Virus record (IMG/VR): IMGVR_UViG_3300043570_000563
Span: 1-33,689 of that record
DNA length: 33,689 nucleotides
Source of the DNA: a virus
Reading direction: 5' to 3' (one strand)
Part shown: in pieces, positions 7,529 to 17,463 of the stretch
Numbering within the stretch: position 1 is the stretch's first letter
How the letters are laid out: each line of letters starts with the position of its first letter
The notes under the pieces: generated by a model
Told to the model about the DNA's origin: nothing
Seen by the model: the letters and a program-made list of their open reading frames with translations, nothing else
Databases searched by the model: none
Program-made: the position numbers and the translations under genes

Positions 7529-9127
7529 ATGTCTTTAACCAAAGTATCTTACTCAATGATAGACAGCGCACCAATAAGTGTGCTTGATTATGGCGCTGAT
7601 CCAACTGGAAATGCTAATAGTACAGTTGCAATTCAAAACGCCTTAAATCAATTACGGGATATTGGCGGTACATTAATTTTTCCAAAAGGAACCTATGTTG
7701 TTAACGCTCAATTAACGTTGCAACGTTCAAATAACAGTCATGCAAAAAGGTGGATTATTGATGGTAACGACTCTTTAATTCAATCATCATACAACGGTGA
7801 AATTTTTAAGGTTGGCGCAACTGATTTTTCTTATTTTGTTGAAGATGGCGGCACAGTTATCAAAAATTTATTTATCAACGGCTCGGAAACGGTTTCAGGT
7901 AGTAGTGGCGCAGCACCAACGTATGACCAAACAGGATTGTATTTGTACATTGCTGGCAATGTATTGTTGGAAAACGTACAGGTCTTAAAATGCAAAACTG
8001 GAATTCGTACTCACGCTTGTTTTCCGTTAAAAGCCATAGATTGTAGTGGGCGTGGATGTTGGGTCGGCGTTCATCTGGACGAAACATCTAATTTGCAAGA
8101 TTGGGATGTTCTTTGCACCACTAGTACTCGCTATGGTGTGTTAATTAAATCTACGACCACTTCTTTTGACTCTGGCAAGTCCAACAATATTACGTTTACA
8201 AAATGGTGGCCTGAAGGGTCTCAAGTCGGAATGGTGATTGATCCAGGTTCACTTGGCGGTGGTCAACCATTGCTACGCAGTATTGCAGTTGTAGAACCTT
8301 ACATTGCAGGAATTACTTACGACATTATTCGTTTGGGAACTGTTTATACCTTTGCTACGCCTGGCACTAGAGGCGCTGCTGCCGCAGATTATGTGTTGGA
8401 TGTAACGTTTCGTGATGGCCTTTGGAACAACTCTTATTCCGCAACATCATCTGCCTTAGCATTTGACAACAACAATCGTGTTCGTCAGGTTTACGCCAAC
8501 ATTCCAATTCCATCGCTTGATGAAGAAACTTATGCGTGGGTGAATAGCCCCGCTGGTGGTTGGCTGACTGTACGGGCTATTCCAAACACTGCTTACACAG
8601 GTGAAACACGAATCTATGTTTACAACAAATCAGGCACTTTGGTTCAGAAAAACGAAGCCAGTGGTGACATTGAGTTCTTTGGCAGTACTGGCTTAAAGTT
8701 TCCAACTGCTGCTGGTTCGTACAGCACTTTATTTAATGACTACGAAGAAGGCACATTTACGCCAACAATCAAAGGCACTACTTCTGCTGGCACTGGCACT
8801 TACACTTCGCAAATTGGTCGGTACACCAAAATCGGTGACAGAGTGTTGTTTGACATTGTGATTGCATGGTCAGCACACACTGGATCAGGCAATATGAGAA
8901 TTGCTGGTTTGCCTTATACACCAAACTCATCAGGTTTTAAATCATGTGCCATCGGTCAATTTGCAGATATTGCCTTAACTGTTAGTACATACGCTTCAGC
9001 GTTTGTGCGTGATGACGCAGCGGAAATTCAATTAAATGAATTGCTAGTTGGCGGCGGCGCATCTGGTGTTGTTGCAATGGATGGCAGTGGTGGTATTTAT
9101 GTCAGCGGAAGTTACGAAGTGGCATAG
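7529..9127 (+). CDS. Tailspike with pectate-lyase-like beta-helix
   Basis: A 532-residue protein. Residues about 17-60 (VLDYGADPTGN, then a TVAIQNAL helix and FPKGTYVV) are the signature start of the pectate-lyase superfamily beta-helix used by phage tailspikes. Coils run to about residue 390. The final 130 residues start DYEEGTFTP and YTSQIGRYTKIGD, homologous to the end of the preceding fibre. The likely role is binding and possibly cleaving host surface polysaccharide. Catalytic residues cannot be assigned from sequence alone. Confidence 0.85.
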   Translation: MSLTKVSYSMIDSAPISVLDYGADPTGNANSTVAIQNALNQLRDIGGTLIFPKGTYVVNAQLTLQRSNNSHAKRWIIDGNDSLIQSSYNGEIFKVGATDFSYFVEDGGTVIKNLFINGSETVSGSSGAAPTYDQTGLYLYIAGNVLLENVQVLKCKTGIRTHACFPLKAIDCSGRGCWVGVHLDETSNLQDWDVLCTTSTRYGVLIKSTTTSFDSGKSNNITFTKWWPEGSQVGMVIDPGSLGGGQPLLRSIAVVEPYIAGITYDIIRLGTVYTFATPGTRGAAAADYVLDVTFRDGLWNNSYSATSSALAFDNNNRVRQVYANIPIPSLDEETYAWVNSPAGGWLTVRAIPNTAYTGETRIYVYNKSGTLVQKNEASGDIEFFGSTGLKFPTAAGSYSTLFNDYEEGTFTPTIKGTTSAGTGTYTSQIGRYTKIGDRVLFDIVIAWSAHTGSGNMRIAGLPYTPNSSGFKSCAIGQFADIALTVSTYASAFVRDDAAEIQLNELLVGGGASGVVAMDGSGGIYVSGSYEVA

Positions 9128-9132
9128 CCGTG

Positions 9133-9177
9133 TCGGTGCGGAACACCGAAAATGCAGATTAGATTGGATGATCTAAT
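9133..9177 (+). other. Tandem hairpins between tailspike and next gene
   Basis: TCGGTG (9133-9138) pairs with CACCGA (9144-9149) around CGGAA; ATTAGAT (9158-9164) pairs with ATCTAAT (9171-9177) around TGGATG. Both stems are perfect. No T run follows either, so they look more like RNA-processing or stability elements than a terminator. Confidence 0.55.
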
Positions 9178-9195
9178 TGGAAACAGGAGAAAAAA

Positions 9196-9447
9196 ATGTT
9201 GGAAAAAGTAAATAAAGTTGATTTGATTGAAGTAATCAATGGCGAAATTGTGCAAGTTAGAACTGCAACCATTATTTTGGAAGATGGTGAAGAAATCAAC
9301 CGAAAATTTCATCGCCATGTAATTGCCCCTGGCGATGATTACAAAAAAGAAGATGCGAGAGTACAGACTATTTGTGCGGCTGTTCATACGCCTAAAGTAA
9401 TTGCAGACTACCAAGCCATGCAAGAAGCCGCTAGACTTCCCTCATAA
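9196..9447 (+). CDS. Small hypothetical protein in the tail region
   Basis: An 83-residue acidic protein with the start EKVNKVDLIEVINGEIVQV and a C-terminal helical half (VIADYQAMQEAA). A strong AGGAG ribosome-binding site lies at 9186-9190. Comparable small proteins occur among tail genes of aquatic podoviruses, but I cannot name a family or function. It is placed after the tailspike and before the gp4-like gene. Confidence 0.7.
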   Translation: MLEKVNKVDLIEVINGEIVQVRTATIILEDGEEINRKFHRHVIAPGDDYKKEDARVQTICAAVHTPKVIADYQAMQEAARLPS

Positions 9448-9456
9448 GGATTTTTT

Positions 9457-10425
9457 ATGACTCAGCCAATTGACATTATCACCAGAGCCATGAAGGACAT
9501 TGGCGCTGTCGCCGCTGGTGAAGTGCCAACGGCTGATGAGGCGCAAGATGGGCTAGATATGCTCAACGATATGTGCGCCCAATGGTCGAATGAAAACATG
9601 ATGGTTTTCTATCGCACAGAATTGATTTTTCCCACTGTGCAAAATACCGTGCAATACACACTTGGGCCAGGCGGTTCGGTGGGCGCAAACTTCACGGGAT
9701 CAATTGCTGGCACTACCTTGACCGTCACCGCCATCACAAGTGGCGGCATCACAATGGGCATGACCTTATCGGGCACAGGCATCACTGCTGGCACGACCAT
9801 TGTGGGCTTTGGAACGGGCGCTGGCGGCAACGTCAACGAAGCGGGTACATATACCGTTAGCAAGTCTCAAACAGCCGCAAGCACAACCATTAATGCCTAC
9901 TATGAGCGCCCCCTAACTATTGAATCTGCGTTTGTGCGGGTTGCCACAATGCAAGGCGGTTCTAGTGTTGCTGGCGGGTATTTGGACTACCCTGTGGCAA
10001 TTTTGAGCCTTGAAGAATACGAATCTTTGGGCATCAAGCAATTGAACGGCCCCTGGGCAAAGATGATCTACTATATGCCTGCCGAGACCCTTGGCACGTT
10101 GTATGTCTTTCCTAACCCGTCACAGGGCGAATTGCACTTATTTACGCAAACCATTTTTAGGCAATTCCAAACCCTTAATGACACGATAACCTTGCCCCAA
10201 GGCTACAACATGGCGTTGCGGTGGTGTTTGGCAGAACGTTTGTTGCCGATGTTTGGCAAAGTAAATCAAACTCAGATTGGCATGATCAACGCCTACGCAG
10301 CGCAAGCTAAAGCTACGATCAAGCGCACCAATATGCGCCCACCACAAGTTTCCCGCTATCCTGATGCCCTGATGATGGGCAAAGCCAAGGATGCTGGCTT
10401 CATTCTTGATGGGGGTTTTAGATAA
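9457..10425 (+). CDS. Tail accessory factor, P22 gp4-like, with inserted beta domain
   Basis: A 322-residue protein. Residues 1-65 ([16 protein letters not shown], then [18 protein letters not shown]) match the N-terminal helical part of P22 gp4, the first protein to add below the portal. Residues about 68-145 are a Gly/Thr-rich beta insertion absent from P22 gp4 (166 residues). The rest ([19 protein letters not shown]) returns to the helical family pattern. The stop overlaps the ATG of the gp10-like gene (TAATG). Confidence 0.85.
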   Translation: MTQPIDIITRAMKDIGAVAAGEVPTADEAQDGLDMLNDMCAQWSNENMMVFYRTELIFPTVQNTVQYTLGPGGSVGANFTGSIAGTTLTVTAITSGGITMGMTLSGTGITAGTTIVGFGTGAGGNVNEAGTYTVSKSQTAASTTINAYYERPLTIESAFVRVATMQGGSSVAGGYLDYPVAILSLEEYESLGIKQLNGPWAKMIYYMPAETLGTLYVFPNPSQGELHLFTQTIFRQFQTLNDTITLPQGYNMALRWCLAERLLPMFGKVNQTQIGMINAYAAQAKATIKRTNMRPPQVSRYPDALMMGKAKDAGFILDGGFR

Positions 10426-11903
10426 TGCCTGATTTTGGATTTGTTGGCACATCTTACGTTGCGCCCTCCATATATCAGGGCGATCAAGAATGCATTAATT
10501 TTTTTGCAGAGATTGACACATCTAAACAAGCTGGTGACCGTGGAATTGTGGCGTTATACCCAACGCCTGGCTTGGTTGAAGAAGCCCAACTTTTGGCAGC
10601 AGAGGTTCGGGGTTTGCATACCATGTCGGGTTCTGTTATTTTGATTGCAGTGGCAGGGAATCGGGTCTATCAGGTCAATACTTCATTTGTTGCCACGCAG
10701 ATTGGAACGTTGACCACCAGTTCGGGGCAAGTATCTATTTCGGACAACATTGACAATGCAATTGGCTTGACCGCATACATTGTGGATGGGCCAAATCGGT
10801 ATACATGGGTGGTGGCTACCAACACATTTACTACATTGCCAAACACAGATGGGCCTTGGCAGGGTGCAACTGTTGTTGATGTGATTGACAATTACAACAT
10901 TTATAACGAGCCAAACACACAAAATTGGGCGTGTACTGACCTTGGTTCTAGGCTATCCACCCAAGCCCTGTATGGCACGGCTGATGGTTCATCTGACTTG
11001 TTGGTAACGCTGATTGTTAACCAACGTCAAGTCTATTTGATTGGGGAAGTAACCACAGAGGTTTGGACTGATGTGGGCAACGTAATCGCAGGGATTACTA
11101 GTTTCCCATTTCAACGAGTGCCAGGCACTTCAAGCCAATCGGGTATTGTTGCCAAGTATTCTTTGGCCCGATTAGGTGAAACGTTTGCTTGTGTTGCAAA
11201 AGACAATCGGGGGGCGGCAACCATTGAAAAGATGGAAGGCTACACTTGGATCAGAATTAGCACCCATGCTGTTGAGCAGTCTTTGCTTAATGAGGTGGTT
11301 TCTGATGCCATTGCCTACACTTACCAAATTGAAGGCCATGAAATGTATGTGGTCACATTCCCTAGCGTTGGTGAATATGGCCTGACTTGGGTATACGACC
11401 TAACCACAAAAAGCTGGCATAAATGGCTTTCATGGGATTCTGACCTTGCTGTGTACAAGCGCCATCGGTCAAACTGTGCGGCATTTTTTGCCAATAAAAA
11501 TCTTGTTGGTGATTACGAAAACGGCAAAATTTACAGCTTAGACAATGCTGTTTATACCGATGACGGGGCAACGATTCGCAGATTGCGCCGAGCCATTCAC
11601 TTGACCCAAGACTTGCAACGCCAATATTTTGATTCGTTTCAGATTCAATTTCAGCCAGGCGTGGGACTAAACACAGGCCAAGGCGATAACCCGCAAGCCA
11701 TGTTGCGTTGGTCAAATGATGGCGGTTCTACTTGGTCAAACGAACATTGGGTCAGCATTGGCAAGATCGGCAATTATGTCAATCGTGCTTTATGGCGGCG
11801 GTTGGGTTGGTCACGGGACAGGATTTTTGAAGTCGTTGTTAGCGACCCTGTGAAAACAGTCATTGTTTCTGCTGAACTAAAAATGTCTGCTGGGGATAAC
11901 TGA
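10425..11903 (+). CDS. Packaged-DNA stabilization protein, P22 gp10-like
   Basis: A 492-residue protein, close to P22 gp10 (472). Features typical of the family include GTSYVAPSIYQGDQECINFF near the N-terminus, a propeller-like series of beta repeats, and YPTPGL at about residues 46-51. In P22 this protein forms the tail hub that plugs the channel after packaging, bound to gp4. The ATG overlaps the previous stop by one base; its stop likewise overlaps the next ATG, indicating coupled expression of tail-neck genes. Confidence 0.88.
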   Translation: MPDFGFVGTSYVAPSIYQGDQECINFFAEIDTSKQAGDRGIVALYPTPGLVEEAQLLAAEVRGLHTMSGSVILIAVAGNRVYQVNTSFVATQIGTLTTSSGQVSISDNIDNAIGLTAYIVDGPNRYTWVVATNTFTTLPNTDGPWQGATVVDVIDNYNIYNEPNTQNWACTDLGSRLSTQALYGTADGSSDLLVTLIVNQRQVYLIGEVTTEVWTDVGNVIAGITSFPFQRVPGTSSQSGIVAKYSLARLGETFACVAKDNRGAATIEKMEGYTWIRISTHAVEQSLLNEVVSDAIAYTYQIEGHEMYVVTFPSVGEYGLTWVYDLTTKSWHKWLSWDSDLAVYKRHRSNCAAFFANKNLVGDYENGKIYSLDNAVYTDDGATIRRLRRAIHLTQDLQRQYFDSFQIQFQPGVGLNTGQGDNPQAMLRWSNDGGSTWSNEHWVSIGKIGNYVNRALWRRLGWSRDRIFEVVVSDPVKTVIVSAELKMSAGDN

Positions 11904-12166
11904 TGGCAACCGCAGTACCAAACAGCAACATCAATATCCCTTATTCGGCGTTTCTTGACCCAACTACGGGCAGGCCAAGCGTTCCTTGGTTGCAATGGTT
12001 GATGAATCCCAACATCATCACGCTGAATGTGGCAAACACCGTCATTACGGGCGGGTCAATCAGCAACGTAACAATCAACAATTCCACCATTGGATTGACT
12101 ACGCCAGCAGCAGGCAAATTTACTGATTTCACAGCTTTAAACGGCGTTAAAGGGGGTACGTTTTGA
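11903..12166 (+). CDS. Small tail-associated protein
   Basis: An 87-residue protein with RPSVPWLQWL near residue 30 and a fibre-like C-terminus (TTPAAGKFTDFTALNGVKGG) ending in GGTF, the same ending as the 709-residue fibre. Its position after the gp10-like gene suggests a tail-tip or fibre-attachment part. The start overlaps the previous stop by one base. Function is inferred from context only. Confidence 0.7.
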   Translation: MATAVPNSNINIPYSAFLDPTTGRPSVPWLQWLMNPNIITLNVANTVITGGSISNVTINNSTIGLTTPAAGKFTDFTALNGVKGGTF

Positions 12167-12600
12167 ACGATTTAGACCTACCCAATTATGTTTCACGGGA
12201 ACAAGTAGAGCGCCTCCAAGAGCAAATGGCGGTTATGCCCCAAGCTGAATTGGTGACAGAGCATCAGTTCAGCCCTGGTATGTATATGCGAAAGCTGTAC
12301 CGCCCTGCTGGAACGCTGATTGTGGGCAAAGTTCATAAAGAACCCCACTTCTTTTTATGCGCTAAAGGCGAGATAATTGCGTGGACAGAAAACGGGATGA
12401 AACGCCTCCAAGCGGGGGATGTTGTGGAATCAAAGCCTGGAACAAAGCGGGTAACGCTGGCTGTGACAGATGCCATTGGTATTACGATTCACAGAACTGA
12501 TAAAACCGATCTTGATGAAATTGAGGCTGAATTGATAGAGCCTGATACAACAGCGCTTTTTGATGCCAACAATGACATTAAAAAGTTAACAGGGGAATAA
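12163..12600 (+). CDS. Cupin-like phage protein (TTG start)
   Basis: A 145-residue protein. Residues about 45-105 have the cupin-like order of turns and strands: GTLIVGKVHKEPHFF, KGEIIAW, LQAGDVVESKPGTKR. A single His pair region (KVHKEPHF) could bind metal, though a full cupin metal triad is not evident. The start is TTG at 12163, overlapping the previous TGA (TTGA); the next in-frame ATG would remove the N-terminal helix. Proteins like this sit among tail genes in many phages; the role is unknown. Confidence 0.75.
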   Translation: MNDLDLPNYVSREQVERLQEQMAVMPQAELVTEHQFSPGMYMRKLYRPAGTLIVGKVHKEPHFFLCAKGEIIAWTENGMKRLQAGDVVESKPGTKRVTLAVTDAIGITIHRTDKTDLDEIEAELIEPDTTALFDANNDIKKLTGE

Positions 12601-12601
12601 T

Positions 12602-13372
12602 ATGACTTGGGTAGCAGTAGCAATTGGTGGATCAGCCATCTTAGGGTATGCAGGGGCTAAGCAACAAGCTGGCGCTGCTGAAAATGCAGCCAACTTGCAA
12701 TATCAAGCAACAATGGAAGCCGCTAAACAACAGCGGGAAATGTTTGATATTCTCAATGCCCAGCAAGCCCCATACCGCACGGCTGGTGGCGGTGCGCTGA
12801 CAAAAATCAGCGAAATGATGCCGCAATTGACCCAAATGCCAGAAGGCTACAAACCATTTACTGCCGCCGATCTCAAAACTAACCTTGCGCCAAATTATGA
12901 ATTCATGTTGGGCCAAGGACTAGGCGCAACTAGACAAGCCCTAAATGTAGGCGGTGGCGGTTCTAATGTGGAACGTGGTGGGGTGAAGTTTGCACAAGAT
13001 TACGCAAGCAATGCTTATCAAAACGCCCTTGATAATTACATGAGGCAAGAAGCCCAAAAGTTTAATCAACAGCAGACTGGTCTTGGTAACGTGTACAACC
13101 GTTTGGCGGGTATTGCTGGAATCGGACAAACCGCTGTTGGTCAAACTGCAAACCTTGGAACAGGCACTGCGGCAAACATTGGTCAGTTGGGTATTGGTGG
13201 TGCATCAGCCCTTGGCGCTGGTCAGATTGGTGCGGCAAATGCTATGGCTGGCGGTTATCAAGGAATTGGTAACGCCGCAACCTTGGCATCATTGTTAAGA
13301 CCGCAGACACCCGCTGTGCCGCAAGGCTATGGCACACAAGTCCCACTTCCTTACACATCAAACATTGGGTAA
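12602..13372 (+). CDS. DNA ejection/transfer protein, P22 gp7 type by position
   Basis: A 256-residue Ala/Gly/Gln-rich protein with a hydrophobic N-terminus (WVAVAIGGSAILGYAGA), a helical QREMFDILNAQQAPYRTAG region and a long Gly/Ala-rich C-terminal half. The same layout is often annotated as DNA transfer or internal virion protein in podoviruses. It would leave the capsid with the DNA and form part of the trans-envelope channel. It is followed by two larger proteins of the same class. Confidence 0.75.
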   Translation: MTWVAVAIGGSAILGYAGAKQQAGAAENAANLQYQATMEAAKQQREMFDILNAQQAPYRTAGGGALTKISEMMPQLTQMPEGYKPFTAADLKTNLAPNYEFMLGQGLGATRQALNVGGGGSNVERGGVKFAQDYASNAYQNALDNYMRQEAQKFNQQQTGLGNVYNRLAGIAGIGQTAVGQTANLGTGTAANIGQLGIGGASALGAGQIGAANAMAGGYQGIGNAATLASLLRPQTPAVPQGYGTQVPLPYTSNIG

Positions 13373-13381
13373 GGATAAAAT

Positions 13382-14887
13382 ATGGCAACTTTTAATGTCC
13401 CAACAATAGGCACAGATGTCAAACCTGTGCAGCAAAGTTCTCTTGCCGATATGCTTGGCGTTGCAAGAGGGGCGCAAGCCTATCAGCAATCCCAGCAAGT
13501 AAATCCTTTGTTGTTGCAACAACAGCAACAGGCTACCCGCACGGGTGAAATTGCTTTAACTGTTGAAGAACAAAAAGACAAAGAACGCCGCAATATGCAA
13601 ACGTTTTTTGCTGATCCAAATAACTTCCAAACCAATGGTCGAGTTGACATTGACAAGATCAATAAGGTCGTGCCAACCATTGCCCCATTGACGGGTTCAG
13701 AATACATCAATAAATACACCACTTTGGGCAACGCACAAACCGATGCCATCAAAGCCAAACAAGGTTTGACGCAAGACCAACGTTCAATGGTTGCCCAGCG
13801 GTTTTCTATTCTTGGTCGCCTTGGTGTAAAAGACAAAAACGCCTATATAGCAGAAATGGATTTGTTGAAAAAAGAAAATCCTGACAATCCCGATTTGTCC
13901 AGATTGATTGATTCATACAAAACTATTTGGGAAAACACAATGCAATCTGGCGATGATTTGCCAGGCAAGGCTATCGCTGGCGCACAAACTTTGTTGACCC
14001 CAACGCAACAACAAGCCCAACTTGCGCCATCAATAGAAATCACGCCTCAAGGTCAAACTGTTACTGTTCAACCAAGCGTTGGCGCAAAACAACCCACTGC
14101 CACAATTGCAATTGCTGGTGGTATGCAAGGCAATGTGCCAACCGCAGGCGGTGCGCCGCAAATTGGGGCGGGTACTGAGGTTGCGCCTGGTATGCGTGTG
14201 CCTTACCCTGTACGCAGAGCAGATCAGCCTTATATTAAAGAGCCAACCGAGGAAAAAGACCAAGCCGCTGGCTCTGACTATCGAAACAACTTGGTGAATG
14301 CTCAAATGGGTTTGGCGCAAGGTCGCCGCAACGTTGAAGAAGTAATCCAACAAGCCAACAAAATTGGTCAGCAATTAATCTTTGAAAAGGGCGGCATCCC
14401 TGGCCAGATTGAACAAAAGATTCGTTCAGCAATTGGAAGTGAGCAATACGATATGCTTGCCAAAGACTTGGCAAACATGGCTATCACCAATTCAAAGGCT
14501 ATGGGTTCTGTTGGCGGTACTGTGGCTGGTTTGGACATGGCTGCGGTGGCTAATGGCACAGTTAAAGTGCCGCCCGATGTGTTGGTCAAAATTGCCCGTA
14601 GGGTGCAAGCCGATCAAACCAACCTTGATATGCAAGCCAATGGCGCACAAAAGTTTTATGAAAAATTTGGCGACAACAATATGAAGGCATATCAGCAAGT
14701 TTGGAATAAAAACGCTGACAGCAAGATTTTTGAGGCCATGAACATCGTCAAAGATGTAACTGACTCCAATGTGTTGGACAAAGAATTAAACCGCCTTTTT
14801 CCCAAGCCAGCAGAACGCAAAGAATTTTTAGAAAAATATCGTAACCTTAAACAACTTTCAGAAACTGGTGTTGTGGGGAACAAATAA
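13382..14887 (+). CDS. Putative internal virion/ejection protein
   Basis: A 501-residue Gln/Ala-rich, mainly helical protein with a poly-Gln tract (LLQQQQQ, about residues 43-50) and a disordered Pro/Gln/Thr segment around residues 205-265. It lies between the gp7-like gene and an 858-residue partner, where P22 keeps gp20 and gp16. No enzymatic motif was seen. The stop overlaps the next ATG (TAATG). Assignment is positional and compositional. Confidence 0.68.
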   Translation: MATFNVPTIGTDVKPVQQSSLADMLGVARGAQAYQQSQQVNPLLLQQQQQATRTGEIALTVEEQKDKERRNMQTFFADPNNFQTNGRVDIDKINKVVPTIAPLTGSEYINKYTTLGNAQTDAIKAKQGLTQDQRSMVAQRFSILGRLGVKDKNAYIAEMDLLKKENPDNPDLSRLIDSYKTIWENTMQSGDDLPGKAIAGAQTLLTPTQQQAQLAPSIEITPQGQTVTVQPSVGAKQPTATIAIAGGMQGNVPTAGGAPQIGAGTEVAPGMRVPYPVRRADQPYIKEPTEEKDQAAGSDYRNNLVNAQMGLAQGRRNVEEVIQQANKIGQQLIFEKGGIPGQIEQKIRSAIGSEQYDMLAKDLANMAITNSKAMGSVGGTVAGLDMAAVANGTVKVPPDVLVKIARRVQADQTNLDMQANGAQKFYEKFGDNNMKAYQQVWNKNADSKIFEAMNIVKDVTDSNVLDKELNRLFPKPAERKEFLEKYRNLKQLSETGVVGNK

Positions 14888-17463
14888 TGGCTGATGTTTT
14901 AGAACAATTCCTTGGCGGTGGTGGTTCGGTAGCCGCACCACCCAAGCCTACTGGTGGTTCACGCATTGCGCCCGATGTTCAAGCCAAGCGTGATAAAGAT
15001 GCATTGGCTATTTTGCAAAGCGAGTTAAAAGCCTCGCAAGATCGTCTTACGTCTGCCACTGATCCTAAATCTAAGGCACGTTATCAAGCTGACATTGGTG
15101 CATTGCAACGTGAAATTGGCCGCATGAGCAAGACCGCAGCGCCAACGACTAGCGTTCCATCTACCGCCCCGTCTGCTGTGCCCACCCCTGCGCCAATTGA
15201 AACATCAGGCGACCCGCTAGAAGCGTTTTTGTCGGGCAAGCCTGCAACTGCCGCCCAACCAGTCGCAGTTCAGCTAAGCCAACCAACTGCCGAAAGTGTT
15301 ACAGGCACACAAGAAGGCACGATGGGCGCTTATGTACCAAGGCGGCAACCCGTCAGCAATGTGCGTCAGATTTTGGGCAAGGTATTGCAAAAAGGGTTTG
15401 AAGCCAAGCAAGCACTTGGCCCAGAGTTAGGCGCTAGAGTTGCTGGCGCTATTGACACCGTTTATGGGGTTGTGCCTGCTGTGTATGGCGCTGGCGTACA
15501 GGCTTTGGCAAGAACTGTCAGAACGCCAGAGGAAGCGGAACAAACAGGCCAAGCCGCCGCCGCAACCATTGACAAGCCACTAGGTAAAGCCTTGGGCATT
15601 ACGGGCAAAGAAGCATATCAACAGCCATTGGGCGGCATTACCGAGCCTATTGCCGAGCAAGTTAACAAGATGTTTAACGTGTTGGGCATGACCCCCGAGC
15701 AAATTTCAGAAAAAACTGGAATCCCTGCGGCTGATATTAGAAACATGGTTGTTATCGGTGGTGTTGCATTGCCGCAAGCTATCAAAGAAATTAAGCCTGT
15801 TGTAGCGCAAGTAACAAAGCCAATCAGAGAAGCCGCCGCAGAACTGCAAGTGGTCAAGCCTGGGCAACTTTCGCAAGCGGAAGCCCAAGCCCAATTTGAG
15901 GCACGACAAGCGCCAGCGGGTAGCGTTGGGGCGGCTGGTGTACAGAACAACCCTTTTGCAGGCAAGATTACTGGCGAAGAAACCGTTCGTGGTCAATTCC
16001 CGCAAGTTAAGTTATCCAAGACCCCAGCGGATGTGCCTGTTAACGAGCAAATAGTGCGTTCTCAATTGGTGCAAGAGGTGATGCCAGGCGGTGCGGTTCG
16101 GCCAGGCGTGGTGACGGGCAATGAAAATTTATTGCGTAATGAGTACACAAAAGCCAAGATGGATACGCCCGAGGGTCGAGTATTCAAAGAGCAAATTGCA
16201 AATGAACAAGCGGCGTTGTCAAAGTTTGCCGAAGATCGTGTAAATGCCACTGGCGCATCCCGCAGCCTGATTAATGATGAACAGCGTGGTGGTCGCATCA
16301 ATGATGTGATGTATGGCACTTCACAAGATGATTTGGCATCATCAAGCCTTACGGGGTACTTGAATCAAGCCAAAAAAGAAATCTACGATTCAGCTTATAA
16401 ACAAGTCGGTGACAACAAAATCAACAGTTCATTTGCTGACAAACTATTTGTTGACCCACAAATTCGAGCAACCTTTAGAGCCGATGGCACATTGGATGTT
16501 TTGAAGGGCGCAAAGGATTTAATTGAACTGGCAAAGACCGTGGGCTTTAAATTGCCTGATGGCACGATTGCCCCGCCTGGTTCTGTGGCGGCTTTTGATG
16601 CTGTACGCAAAAGCATGAACAAGCTGTGGAAGCCCGAAAAAGCCAATGCTATTCGTGAAATTAACCAAGCCATTGACAGAGACATTGCTGCGGTGGCTGA
16701 CCCTGCGTTGTACAAACTTGGCGACAAAGTGCATCAAGTTGAAAAAACCATTTTTGGCTCAAAAGGCATTAAGAATTTGTTTGGCGAAGTGGATGCCAAT
16801 GGCGTTGTTACATCAGCCACACCGTTGGAGAAAATTCCAAGCAAGTTGAACAATCTGCCCAAAGACCAATGGCGACACATTCGGGATACTTTGGATGAAT
16901 TGGCAAATGGCAGGGTCAGGGGTGCGCCCGATGGCCTGCCACCAGTACCACCTGAGTTGCAACAAGCCGCCGCCGCCGCTAGAGCCGAAATTGATGGTGC
17001 ATTAGCCCGTGAAGTGCAAAAAGCTGGCGCAAGCAAGATGGGCGAATGGAATCAAAACTCTGCCAACAATGTGATGAATTCTGTTGTTGGTCAAAAGATT
17101 TTGGAAACATTCCCTGCTGATGAAATTCGCAGATTCCATGCGCTTAACTATGCGGGGCATTTAATGCCAGGCGTTCATGGCTACGAGGGTGCGGCATTGC
17201 AAGCACGGCGTGTTGGCATGATCGAGGGCAACTTACCCAAGATAGGCGCTGGTGCTGGTGCGGCAATTGGTGGGTTTGTTGGCGAAGTGCCTGGCGCTGC
17301 CGCTGGCACATACCTTGGCCAACAAGCTGGCGCAAAGTACGCCGCAAAAATGGAACAGCAAGCCTTAGAAAAGGCGGCTAAAAAAGCCCAAAAAGAAATG
17401 GAAAAAGCCAAGGCGCTTGGCAAGCAAACTGGTCAAAACAAAATTCAAGACTTGAGCAAATGA
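14887..17463 (+). CDS. Large internal virion/ejection protein
   Basis: An 858-residue protein, the largest in the genome. The N-terminal 120 residues are helical then Pro/Thr-rich. Around residues 780-810 it carries a Gly/Ala zipper (GAGAAIGGFVGEVPGAAAG) able to insert in membrane, followed by a Lys/Ala-rich helix. This fits a channel-forming ejection protein such as P22 gp16. No transglycosylase motif was seen. Its stop overlaps the next gene's ATG (ATGA). Confidence 0.7.
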   Translation: MADVLEQFLGGGGSVAAPPKPTGGSRIAPDVQAKRDKDALAILQSELKASQDRLTSATDPKSKARYQADIGALQREIGRMSKTAAPTTSVPSTAPSAVPTPAPIETSGDPLEAFLSGKPATAAQPVAVQLSQPTAESVTGTQEGTMGAYVPRRQPVSNVRQILGKVLQKGFEAKQALGPELGARVAGAIDTVYGVVPAVYGAGVQALARTVRTPEEAEQTGQAAAATIDKPLGKALGITGKEAYQQPLGGITEPIAEQVNKMFNVLGMTPEQISEKTGIPAADIRNMVVIGGVALPQAIKEIKPVVAQVTKPIREAAAELQVVKPGQLSQAEAQAQFEARQAPAGSVGAAGVQNNPFAGKITGEETVRGQFPQVKLSKTPADVPVNEQIVRSQLVQEVMPGGAVRPGVVTGNENLLRNEYTKAKMDTPEGRVFKEQIANEQAALSKFAEDRVNATGASRSLINDEQRGGRINDVMYGTSQDDLASSSLTGYLNQAKKEIYDSAYKQVGDNKINSSFADKLFVDPQIRATFRADGTLDVLKGAKDLIELAKTVGFKLPDGTIAPPGSVAAFDAVRKSMNKLWKPEKANAIREINQAIDRDIAAVADPALYKLGDKVHQVEKTIFGSKGIKNLFGEVDANGVVTSATPLEKIPSKLNNLPKDQWRHIRDTLDELANGRVRGAPDGLPPVPPELQQAAAAARAEIDGALAREVQKAGASKMGEWNQNSANNVMNSVVGQKILETFPADEIRRFHALNYAGHLMPGVHGYEGAALQARRVGMIEGNLPKIGAGAGAAIGGFVGEVPGAAAGTYLGQQAGAKYAAKMEQQALEKAAKKAQKEMEKAKALGKQTGQNKIQDLSK

